Below are positions 1 to 5,951 of a stretch of DNA of 5,951 nucleotides, in pieces; position 1 is the stretch's first letter, and every line of letters starts with the position of its first letter. The position numbers and the translations under genes are program-made. The notes beneath the pieces are model-generated. The model made no database searches, was not told where the DNA came from, and worked only from the letters and a program-made list of their open reading frames with translations. Source of the DNA: Candidatus Acidiferrales bacterium (GTDB lineage: Bacteria > Acidobacteriota > Terriglobia > Acidiferrales > UBA7541); contig JASHWB010000021.1 of the NCBI GenBank assembly GCA_030044295.1, positions 1 to 5,951 of the forward strand, written 5' to 3'.

Positions 1-573
1 GAATCGCTGCTGATCGATGGTAAGGCTGCCGATCAATACCCGCTCGCGGAGCTGCGACGTGCGATCGGATACGTGCCGCAAGATACATTTTTGTTCAGCG
101 ACACGATTCGAGGAAACATCGCGTTCGGTGTCTCGGAAGCGGCCGAAGAGCACGTGTATGAAGCCGCAGAGATCGCCGGAATTTTCGGAGAGATTCAAAG
201 CTTCCCGCATGGCTTCGATACGATGGTCGGCGAACGAGGCATCACGCTTTCAGGCGGCCAGAAACAGCGTACATCGATCGCGCGAGCCATGTTGCGGCAG
301 CCGCGCATCCTGATTCTCGACGACGCGCTCTCGAACGTCGATACCGAGACGGAGGAACGCATCCTGCGGCAATTGCGCGGGGTGATGCGCCAGCGCACCA
401 CGATCCTGATCTCACACCGGATCTCGACGGTGAGGACAGCCGACCAGATCATCGTGATGCGTGACGGACGCATCATCGAACGCGGCACGCACGACGAACT
501 GCTAACGATGGGCGGCTACTACGCCGATCTTTATCAAAAGCAGCTCCTCGAAGAGGAGCTCGAACGCGAATGA
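1..573 (+). CDS. ABC exporter half-transporter, subunit A (3' part only; degenerate-site NBD)
   Basis: This is the C-terminal 190 residues of an ABC exporter subunit (MdlA/YheI/BmrC/LmrC-like); the membrane domain and Walker A lie before the window. The frame is open from base 1. In fragment numbering, the Q-loop is Q27 (VPQDTFLF), the X-loop is GERG, the signature is a perfect LSGGQ at 83-87, Walker B is ILILDD ending at D107, the D-loop is SNVD and the switch histidine is H139 (LISHRIS). The residue after the Walker B Asp is Asp108, not the catalytic Glu. This is the known hallmark of the degenerate ATP site of heterodimeric exporters. The protein ends in an acidic tail (EEELERE). Its stop overlaps the start of the next gene by ATGA, so the two are almost certainly co-translated partners in the inner membrane. 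The substrate is unknown; multidrug or lipid export are both possible. Confidence 0.95.
   Translation, partial: ESLLIDGKAADQYPLAELRRAIGYVPQDTFLFSDTIRGNIAFGVSEAAEEHVYEAAEIAGIFGEIQSFPHGFDTMVGERGITLSGGQKQRTSIARAMLRQPRILILDDALSNVDTETEERILRQLRGVMRQRTTILISHRISTVRTADQIIVMRDGRIIERGTHDELLTMGGYYADLYQKQLLEEELERE
542..573 (+). promoter_or_regulatory. Hairpin-embedded Shine-Dalgarno and ATGA overlap between the two ABC genes
   Basis: A perfect inverted repeat, AGCTCCTC (542-549) and GAGGAGCT (553-560), with a three-base GAA loop lies in the last codons of subunit A. Its right arm contains AGGAG (554-558), the only Shine-Dalgarno-like sequence before the subunit B start at 570, 11 bases away. The start and the upstream stop overlap as ATGA (570-573). 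As inference, the stem would hide the ribosome site until a ribosome finishing subunit A opens it, coupling the two subunits at a balanced ratio. The repeat could also arise by chance from Leu-Leu-Glu-Glu-Glu codons. Confidence 0.5.
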
Positions 574-2450
574 GCGATTTCCGGGAAGAAGAGAAGCTCG
601 GCAAGATCTATGACGCGCGGCTTACGCGCCGGCTGATGGGCTATCTGCGCCCATACCGCTGGTGGGTGGCGCTGGCGCTTTCGATCACCTTCGGCGTGGG
701 CGTTATGGCTCTCATAGGCCCCTACCTGTTCAAGGTGGCAATCGACACGTACGTCGATCCTGGATTTTCCCACGCGATTGCCAGGCACAAGGCCATCGCG
801 GGATTACTGTGGATCGTTGCGGCATACCTGGGCTCTCTGCTGGCCAATTTCGGCCTCCAGTACGGGCAGGTGCGGATCATGCAGGTGGTCGGGCAACGGA
901 CAATGTACGATCTGCGGAAGGAAATCTTCGAACGTTTGCAGCGGTTGCCGATGAGCTTCTTCGATCGAAGCCCGGTCGGCAGGCTGGTGACGCGGGCAAC
1001 CACGGACGTGGACGCGCTGAACGACCTTTTTGCATCGGGCGTGGTGGCCATGCTCAACGATTTCGTGATGCTTCTCGGGCTGGCCATCTTCTTATTGTAT
1101 TGGCACTTCTACTTGGGGCTTGCAACGCTTTCACCGCTGCCGCTGATGATCGTGATCACGTATTTCTTTCGCAATAAAGTGCGTGATGCGAACCGGCGGA
1201 TTCGCACGCTGATCGCGCGTATCAATGCGTTTCTCCAGGAACATATCAGCGGAATGGCCGTGGTGCAGCTATTCAACCGGGAGCGCACTTCGAGGCGCCA
1301 CTTCGCGGAACTGAACCGGCAGCACATGCTGGCGTATAAAGACGCGATCGACGCCTTCGCATTTTTTCTTCCGGCGGTGGAATTCCTGAGCATGGGCGGC
1401 ATCGCACTGCTCTACTTCATCGGTGGGGCGCGGCTAATCGGCGGCAAACTCGAAATCGGCGTACTCATTGCATTCATGATGTACGCTCAAATGTTTTTCC
1501 GCCCGATTCAGGATCTGAGCGAGAAATTCAACATTTTGCAGACGGCCATGGCAGCGTCCGAACGAATTTTCACGCTACTGGACGAACAACTAACGATTGT
1601 GTCGCCGGCGCAGCCGAGCGTGCTGGCGTCGCCGCGCGGAGAGATCGAGTTTCGCAACGTCTGGTTCGCTTATCACGGAGGCGCGGACCCCAAGGATGAC
1701 GAATGGGTGCTGCGCGACGTCTCGTTCCGGGTTGAACCGGGACAAACGCTTGCGATCGTAGGCCACACCGGCGCGGGCAAGACCACGATCATCCAGCTGC
1801 TGCTGCGCTTCTACGAAATTCAACGCGGGCAAATCCTGCTGGACGGCGTCGATATTCGCGAAATGGACCTGCAAGAATTGCGGCGGCTATTCGGAATCGT
1901 GCTGCAGGATCCGTTCTTGTTCACCGGCACGCTGGAATCGAATGTCAAGCTCGGGACGCAGGAGATTAGCCGCGACGCCTGCGAGCGCGCGCTGCGCGAG
2001 GTGGGGCTTAGTTCATTTATCGAGAGCGCCGCCAAAGGCATCGACACGCCCGTGAATGAGCGCGGCGGCGGGCTTTCTGTCGGCCAACGGCAGTTGGTGA
2101 GCTTCGCACGCGCCCTGGCGCACAATCCGAAGTTCCTGATTCTAGATGAGGCCACATCGAGTGTGGACACGAAAACGGAGCTGCTGATTCGCGAGGCGCT
2201 CGATCGGCTGCTGACCGGACGGACAGCCGTGGTCATCGCCCACCGGCTGAGCACGATTCAACACGCGAATCGCATTCTCGTCTTCCACAAAGGACGGCTC
2301 CGCGAACAAGGCTCGCATCAGGAGCTTCTGGCGCTGCGCGGTATCTATCACAGGCTGTATCAACTGCAATACAAGGAACAAGAGCTGGAGCTTTCGCTTC
2401 CCGGGCCCGCGGCGAGCGGATTTGCACAGCGCATGCCTGCCGATGACTGA
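570..2450 (+). CDS. ABC exporter half-transporter, subunit B (membrane domain plus canonical-Glu NBD)
   Basis: This is a complete 626-residue half-transporter of the MdlB/YheH/BmrD type. It has a type IV exporter membrane domain followed by a nucleotide-binding domain. Six hydrophobic segments are visible, roughly at 32-55, 74-97, 154-177, 178-199, 262-285 and 295-313. The NBD shows the A-loop Tyr368, Walker A GHTGAGKTT at 398-406, Q-loop Gln446, X-loop NERG, signature LSVGQ at 502-506, Walker B FLILDE with D526 and catalytic E527, D-loop SSVD, and switch His558. The signature deviates from LSGGQ at its third residue (Val504). In the dimer this signature faces subunit A's Walker motifs, where the catalytic Glu is also missing, so one site is degenerate and the other (B's Walker motifs with A's LSGGQ) is intact. 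The start at 570 is supported by the ATGA overlap and the upstream AGGAG. The last 25 or so residues after the NBD are a variable tail. lpxB follows 75 bases later; a role in lipid A or envelope lipid export is possible but unproven. Confidence 0.96.
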   Translation: MSDFREEEKLGKIYDARLTRRLMGYLRPYRWWVALALSITFGVGVMALIGPYLFKVAIDTYVDPGFSHAIARHKAIAGLLWIVAAYLGSLLANFGLQYGQVRIMQVVGQRTMYDLRKEIFERLQRLPMSFFDRSPVGRLVTRATTDVDALNDLFASGVVAMLNDFVMLLGLAIFLLYWHFYLGLATLSPLPLMIVITYFFRNKVRDANRRIRTLIARINAFLQEHISGMAVVQLFNRERTSRRHFAELNRQHMLAYKDAIDAFAFFLPAVEFLSMGGIALLYFIGGARLIGGKLEIGVLIAFMMYAQMFFRPIQDLSEKFNILQTAMAASERIFTLLDEQLTIVSPAQPSVLASPRGEIEFRNVWFAYHGGADPKDDEWVLRDVSFRVEPGQTLAIVGHTGAGKTTIIQLLLRFYEIQRGQILLDGVDIREMDLQELRRLFGIVLQDPFLFTGTLESNVKLGTQEISRDACERALREVGLSSFIESAAKGIDTPVNERGGGLSVGQRQLVSFARALAHNPKFLILDEATSSVDTKTELLIREALDRLLTGRTAVVIAHRLSTIQHANRILVFHKGRLREQGSHQELLALRGIYHRLYQLQYKEQELELSLPGPAASGFAQRMPADD

Positions 2451-2525
2451 TACGTTCTTGCCAACCATCTCCGGCTTTGCCGCTTATGGGTCCCAGCTTT
2501 CTTCCACCGTCACCTTCGTTTCCGC

Positions 2526-3665
2526 ATGAGCGTGGCGACGATTCTGATTTCGGCCGGCGAAGCGTCGAGCGACATGTATGCCGCGCGGCTGGCAAAAATC
2601 ATACGCGAGCGCACAGGTGCGCAGCTTTTCGGCATGGGCGGACCACGCATGGCAGAGGCGGGCGTGGAGCTCATTGCTGACTATCACGAGGTTGCGGTTG
2701 TCGGAATCACCGAAGTACTGCACAAGATTCCCGCGGTGGTGCGCGTGCAGAACCGGCTGGCGCGCGAGGCGGCGCGGCGCAAGGCGGCGCTCGCGATTCT
2801 GGTGGACTCGCCGGGGACGCACCTGGGCATGGCGCGACGGCTGAAGAATCGCGGAATTCCCGTAGGCTACTTCATCGGGCCGCAAGTGTGGGCTTGGAGG
2901 CCGGGGCGCGTGCGCGTAGTGAAGCGGCTGGTGAAGCGTATGGTGGTGATCTTTCCGTTTGAGGAAGAAATTTATAGAAAAGCAGGCGTGCCAGTAGATT
3001 TCGTGGGGCATCCGCTGGCGGACGTGGTCCATGCGTCGGGCGGGCGGGAGGAGTTTGCAGCGCGACACGGGCTGGACGCGCAGCGGCCAATCGTGGCGCT
3101 GCTGCCTGGCAGCAGGAGACGGGAAATCGAGCAGCACTACCGGACAATTCTCGAATCCTGCGCGATCATTGCTCGCAAACACACGCAACGGGGGGCGGCG
3201 CAATTCGTTCACGCAGCGGCTCCAGGGATCGATTTGCAGCCGTTCGCGGGATACGAGCGCTCGTTGGGAATCGATATCCGGCACATCCAGGACGCGGTGT
3301 ACGACGTGCTGGGTTCAGCAGACTGCGCGATTGTGGCGAGCGGAACAGCTACGGTGGAGGCAGCGCTGCTTGGGACCCCGATGGTGGTGATTTACCGCGT
3401 GGCGCCCGTGACGGCAGCCATCCTGCGACGCATGGTGCGGACGCGTGACTTTGGCATGGTCAATCTCATTGCCGGGCGGCGCATAGCACCCGAACTGACT
3501 CAAGATGACTTCACGCCCGAGAAAGTGGCCGCGGAAGCGGGCCGGCTTCTGGACTCACCCGAGGCACGCGAGACAATGAAACACGCGCTGGCAGAAGTCC
3601 GGGTGAAACTTGGTCCGGGTGGCGCCATCGACCGTGCGGCGGAGATTTTCTGCGGGATGCTCTGA
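2526..3665 (+). CDS. lpxB: Lipid-A-disaccharide synthase (LpxB, GT19)
   Basis: LpxB joins UDP-2,3-diacylglucosamine to lipid X, giving the lipid A disaccharide 1-phosphate and UDP; it works at the cytoplasmic face of the inner membrane. The 379-residue length matches the family (E. coli 382). Visible family motifs are ISAGEASSD (9-16), GMGGPRM (36-42), GITEVL (60-65), GPQVWAWRPGRV (118-129), FPFEEEIY (143-150), GHPLAD (161-166), LPGSRRREIE (193-202), ASGTATVEA (271-279) and NLIAGR (313-318). Asp94 and Arg197 align with E. coli Asp98 and Arg201, reported as essential for activity. Two oddities are GEASSD instead of the usual GEASGD, and D-S-P-G-T-H where most homologues have D-x-P-D-F-N. The ATG at 2526 is the first usable in-frame start and places the ISAGEAS motif at the N-terminus as expected, although no Shine-Dalgarno precedes it. 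The 75-base gap before it is pyrimidine-rich and shows no terminator, so read-through transcription from the ABC genes is likely. Confidence 0.96.
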   Translation: MSVATILISAGEASSDMYAARLAKIIRERTGAQLFGMGGPRMAEAGVELIADYHEVAVVGITEVLHKIPAVVRVQNRLAREAARRKAALAILVDSPGTHLGMARRLKNRGIPVGYFIGPQVWAWRPGRVRVVKRLVKRMVVIFPFEEEIYRKAGVPVDFVGHPLADVVHASGGREEFAARHGLDAQRPIVALLPGSRRREIEQHYRTILESCAIIARKHTQRGAAQFVHAAAPGIDLQPFAGYERSLGIDIRHIQDAVYDVLGSADCAIVASGTATVEAALLGTPMVVIYRVAPVTAAILRRMVRTRDFGMVNLIAGRRIAPELTQDDFTPEKVAAEAGRLLDSPEARETMKHALAEVRVKLGPGGAIDRAAEIFCGML

Positions 3666-3714
3666 GACAGCGGCTCCGGGCAACTGCGGGAACTTATCTG
3701 GTATCTTAGAGGTT

Positions 3715-3730
3715 GAGGTGTTTTGCCTTG
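3715..3730 (+). promoter_or_regulatory. Ribosome binding site selecting a TTG start for the M1-like gene
   Basis: GAGGTG at 3715-3720 lies seven bases before TTG at 3728. The other in-frame TTG at 3713 has its purine tract (AGAGG, 3708-3712) directly touching the start codon, which is too close to act. The 3728 start also gives a cleaner signal peptide beginning M-A-R-K. Confidence 0.6.
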
Positions 3731-5899
3731 GCCCGAAAGGCGTTTCCCACCTATCCCATTTGGCGAATCCGGAGACCGGCAGTCGCCGGCCTCGTTGCGA
3801 TTTTATACGTGGGCATCGCGGCGGCGCAGGCGCCTCGCGCGTTTCCGTTCCGCGCCACGAACTACAACGTGGAAGTGATCGTATCACCGGATCAAAAGAC
3901 GATTTCGGCACAAACGACCGTGGATTTCGTGGCGAATCAGGTTTCTCGGACGGTGCTAGTCGAATTACATCCGGACCTGCGCGTCGCGTCGGTGAAAACG
4001 GCTGACGGCCAGCAGTTGGCGTTCGATCGCGACGGACAGTCGCCGCTGCTGTTGAGTGTCGAACTGCCGGGCTCAAAAACGCCCGGCGACACGGTATCGC
4101 TCACGTTCGAGTATGCCGGCTCGGTCGCAAGCGAGGACGACAGCCCAACGCGGGGCGTGCGCTTCGCATCGGTCGATAAGGATTCGGCGTACCTATTACT
4201 ACCGGCGCGCTGGTTTCCGCTGACGAATTACCCCTCCAACCGGTACACGGGGACATTCAACATTATCGTGCCGAGCAACTTCGCCGTGACCGGCACGGGC
4301 AACGCAGAGCCGCCGCAGATGCGTCCGGGAATCGGACCGGGCGCTTCGCAGCAGGCGTCGTATGTTTTTCATTGCAATCAGCCGTCGCCGGCCGGGTCGT
4401 TCGTCGCAGGTCCGCTACAACTTTCGCCAGTGTCGGCACAGGGCTACCAATTTTCGATTTACACGCCACCGGCGTACGCGTCCACCGCCGCCGATTACGG
4501 AAGTACGCTCGCAATGGTGATGAACGACCTAACGGACGAATTTGGAGCGCTCAGCGGAAACGGTCCAGGCGCGCCGCGCTTGACTGTGGCGCAGATGCCA
4601 GATGGCTCGCTCGAAGGATATTCGGGGCCAGGGCTGCTGTTGGTAAGCGCCCGCCAGTGGAGCACCAAACCAAACGGCGCGCTACTGGCGCAACTGGCGG
4701 CGGGACAGTGGTGGGGTGATAGCGTGCTGCCGGCGACGCCGAACGACGTGTGGCTCACGGACGGGTTGTCCCGTTACGCAGCGGCGATTTATTCCGAGCA
4801 AGCAGATGGAATTTCTGGCTTGCACCGCGAGCTAAGCGATTTTGCTATTGGCGCGCTGATGTACGAGGATGCGGGCCCGATCGGGCAGGCGCAGCATCTG
4901 GACGCATACTCGGATGAATACATTTCCGTGGTCGAAAACAAAGGCGCGATGGTGTTCCACATGCTGCGCTCCGAAATGGGCGACGACGCGTTCACATCGC
5001 TGCTGCACGATTTCTACGCGCAGCACGCGGGCAAGACGGCATCGGTCGATGAGTTCGAGCAGATGACGACACAGAAACTCCCGGCGACAAAACCGAACCA
5101 GCCGGCTGTGAATCTGGTGGCCTTTTTCTCGCAGTGGCTAAATTCCACGGGCATACCGGAATTCAATCTGGAATACATCGTCTATCGCACGACCAAAGGG
5201 TTCAAAGTGGTTGGGAAAATCCATCAGCCTCTGGATACGTTTCGTATGCCGGTGGACCTGCGAGTGCAAACTGAAGGAAATCCGGTGGACAAGAGCATCA
5301 TGGTCGATGGAACGTCCACGGAATTCGAAGTGGATACGTTCGGGCGCCCCGTGCCGGATGGAATCAGCATCGATCCGAACGATACATTGCTGAAATCCAG
5401 CCCCCAGCTACGCGTGCGCGCAACCGTGGCGCGCGGCGAATCGTACGCAGCAATCGGGAAGTATTACGAGGCCGTGCAGTCATATCAGCAGGCGCTGGAA
5501 ATCAAACCCGATTATTCGCTGGCGCATTTCCGCGAAGGCGAGTCTTTCTTCTACCAGAAGAATTATCAGGCTGCGGCGAACGCGTTCCGGTCCGCACTGG
5601 GCGGCGATTTGGATCCGAAGTGGACGGCGGTCTGGAGCCACATCTACATCGGAAAGATTTACGATCTGCTGGGGCAGCGCGAGCGCGCGGTGAATGAATA
5701 CAGCCTTGCAGAACATACGCACGACGATACCGCCGGGGCTCAGGCGCAAGCCGCCATGTACATCAAGAACCCGTATAAGGCAGACAATGCAGCGCCGCCG
5801 ACTTCCACAGGCGGCGCAGCTGTTCCCGCCAAGCCGTCGAGCGGCGATTCGTCGCAAAGCAACGAGCCTGTACTAAAGCGACGTGCAGACGAGAACTAA
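3728..5899 (+). CDS. Exported M1-aminopeptidase-like pseudo-enzyme with C-terminal TPR repeats
   Basis: Numbered from the TTG at 3728, the protein has 723 residues (728 if TTG 3713 is used). A Sec signal peptide has basic residues before a hydrophobic core and an AQA cleavage site near residue 35, so it is probably periplasmic. Residues ~40-235 resemble the M1 N-terminal beta domain. GSLEGYSGPGLLLVS (293-307) sits at the substrate-binding GxMEN position. QWWGD (327-331), a WLTDG motif (342-346), KGAMVFHML (405-413) and a beta domain (~475-556, ending in SIDPNDTLL) complete the M1 layout. The active site is lost: HEXXH is replaced by QLAAG (322-326), the third zinc ligand Glu by Asp345, and the catalytic Tyr by Glu403. 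About three TPR repeats follow (~561-595, 596-631, 633-666), then an Ala/Pro/Ser-rich, probably disordered tail (~680-723). The frame is intact and M1-like throughout, so it is not a decayed pseudogene. By inference it binds peptides or proteins without cutting them. The link with lpxB is only positional. Confidence 0.9.
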   Translation: MARKAFPTYPIWRIRRPAVAGLVAILYVGIAAAQAPRAFPFRATNYNVEVIVSPDQKTISAQTTVDFVANQVSRTVLVELHPDLRVASVKTADGQQLAFDRDGQSPLLLSVELPGSKTPGDTVSLTFEYAGSVASEDDSPTRGVRFASVDKDSAYLLLPARWFPLTNYPSNRYTGTFNIIVPSNFAVTGTGNAEPPQMRPGIGPGASQQASYVFHCNQPSPAGSFVAGPLQLSPVSAQGYQFSIYTPPAYASTAADYGSTLAMVMNDLTDEFGALSGNGPGAPRLTVAQMPDGSLEGYSGPGLLLVSARQWSTKPNGALLAQLAAGQWWGDSVLPATPNDVWLTDGLSRYAAAIYSEQADGISGLHRELSDFAIGALMYEDAGPIGQAQHLDAYSDEYISVVENKGAMVFHMLRSEMGDDAFTSLLHDFYAQHAGKTASVDEFEQMTTQKLPATKPNQPAVNLVAFFSQWLNSTGIPEFNLEYIVYRTTKGFKVVGKIHQPLDTFRMPVDLRVQTEGNPVDKSIMVDGTSTEFEVDTFGRPVPDGISIDPNDTLLKSSPQLRVRATVARGESYAAIGKYYEAVQSYQQALEIKPDYSLAHFREGESFFYQKNYQAAANAFRSALGGDLDPKWTAVWSHIYIGKIYDLLGQRERAVNEYSLAEHTHDDTAGAQAQAAMYIKNPYKADNAAPPTSTGGAAVPAKPSSGDSSQSNEPVLKRRADEN

Positions 5900-5951
5900 T
5901 CACCACATGCACATCGCCCTATTCAGCGGGCGCGATCTTTGGCTTGATCTC
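5900..5951 (+). other. Short tail after the M1-like gene; possible edge of the next gene
   Basis: From ATG at 5907 the + frame stays open for 15 codons to the window end (MHIALFSGRDLWLDL), but no good Shine-Dalgarno precedes it. On the - strand, short open stretches ending at stops near 5919 and 5923 could equally be the end of a convergent gene. No terminator hairpin with a T-run is visible. The direction of the next gene cannot be decided from this window. Confidence 0.25.

Noticed and set aside
2472..2482. Small CGGC-TTT-GCCG hairpin between subunit B and lpxB.
   Set aside because: The stem has only four pairs and no following T-run, so it is too weak for a terminator.
2448..2526. Subunit B and lpxB are in the same frame with no second stop between them, hinting at stop-codon read-through to a fusion.
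   Set aside because: Twenty-five sense codons without a stop are expected by chance at this GC content, and LpxB has a normal N-terminus at ATG 2526.
2484..3284. A 266-codon open frame on the - strand across the lpxB region.
   Set aside because: It is a shadow frame opposite lpxB: its protein is rich in Arg, His and Pro with no recognisable domain, while the + strand carries clear LpxB motifs.
3702..3707. TATCTT as a possible -10 box before the M1-like gene.
   Set aside because: It matches the consensus at four of six positions, and no acceptable -35 box is found at the right distance.
3555..4076. A 173-codon open frame on the - strand across the lpxB end and the M1-like start.
   Set aside because: It overlaps two well supported genes, has shadow-like composition, and shows no motif or ribosome site.
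4066..4087. Perfect 7-bp inverted repeat GCCGGGC / GCCCGGC with an eight-base A-rich loop.
   Set aside because: It lies inside the M1-like coding region, has no T-run after it, and is explained by two Pro-Gly codon pairs in GC-rich sequence; no terminator or operator role can be supported.

Overview
The window is GC-rich, densely packed, and coded entirely on the + strand. It holds the 3' end of one ABC exporter half-transporter gene, a complete second half-transporter gene, a complete lpxB (lipid A disaccharide synthase) and a complete gene for an exported M1-peptidase-like protein with C-terminal TPR repeats. A 52-base tail follows. I see no tRNA, rRNA, CRISPR array, insertion sequence or other mobile element. 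lpxB means a Gram-negative, LPS-type outer membrane. The overall style (high GC, frequent non-SD or TTG starts, signal peptide plus TPR proteins) would fit an Acidobacteriota-like bacterium, but that placement is inference and no marker gene here proves it.

Layout: 1-573 is the C-terminal nucleotide-binding domain of ABC subunit A, cut by the window edge. It overlaps the start of ABC subunit B (570-2450) by four bases (ATGA), and the Shine-Dalgarno of B sits in a perfect 8-bp hairpin inside the end of A. The two subunits form a heterodimeric exporter with one degenerate and one canonical ATP site: A has Asp in place of the catalytic Glu, and B has LSVGQ in place of LSGGQ. After a 75-base gap with no terminator, lpxB (2526-3665) follows on the same strand. 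After another short gap, the M1-like gene (3728-5899) starts at a TTG with a good Shine-Dalgarno.

Together, the exporter pair and lpxB suggest a lipid A or envelope-lipid synthesis and export neighbourhood, but the substrate of the exporter cannot be read from the sequence. The most unusual item is the last gene. It keeps the architecture and flanking motifs of M1 aminopeptidases (QWWGD, a WL-x-x-G motif, KGAMVFHML, a post-catalytic beta domain), yet all three zinc ligands, the catalytic Glu and the catalytic Tyr are replaced. It therefore looks like an exported pseudo-peptidase that has kept its fold, perhaps for binding, and it carries TPR repeats for protein-protein contact.
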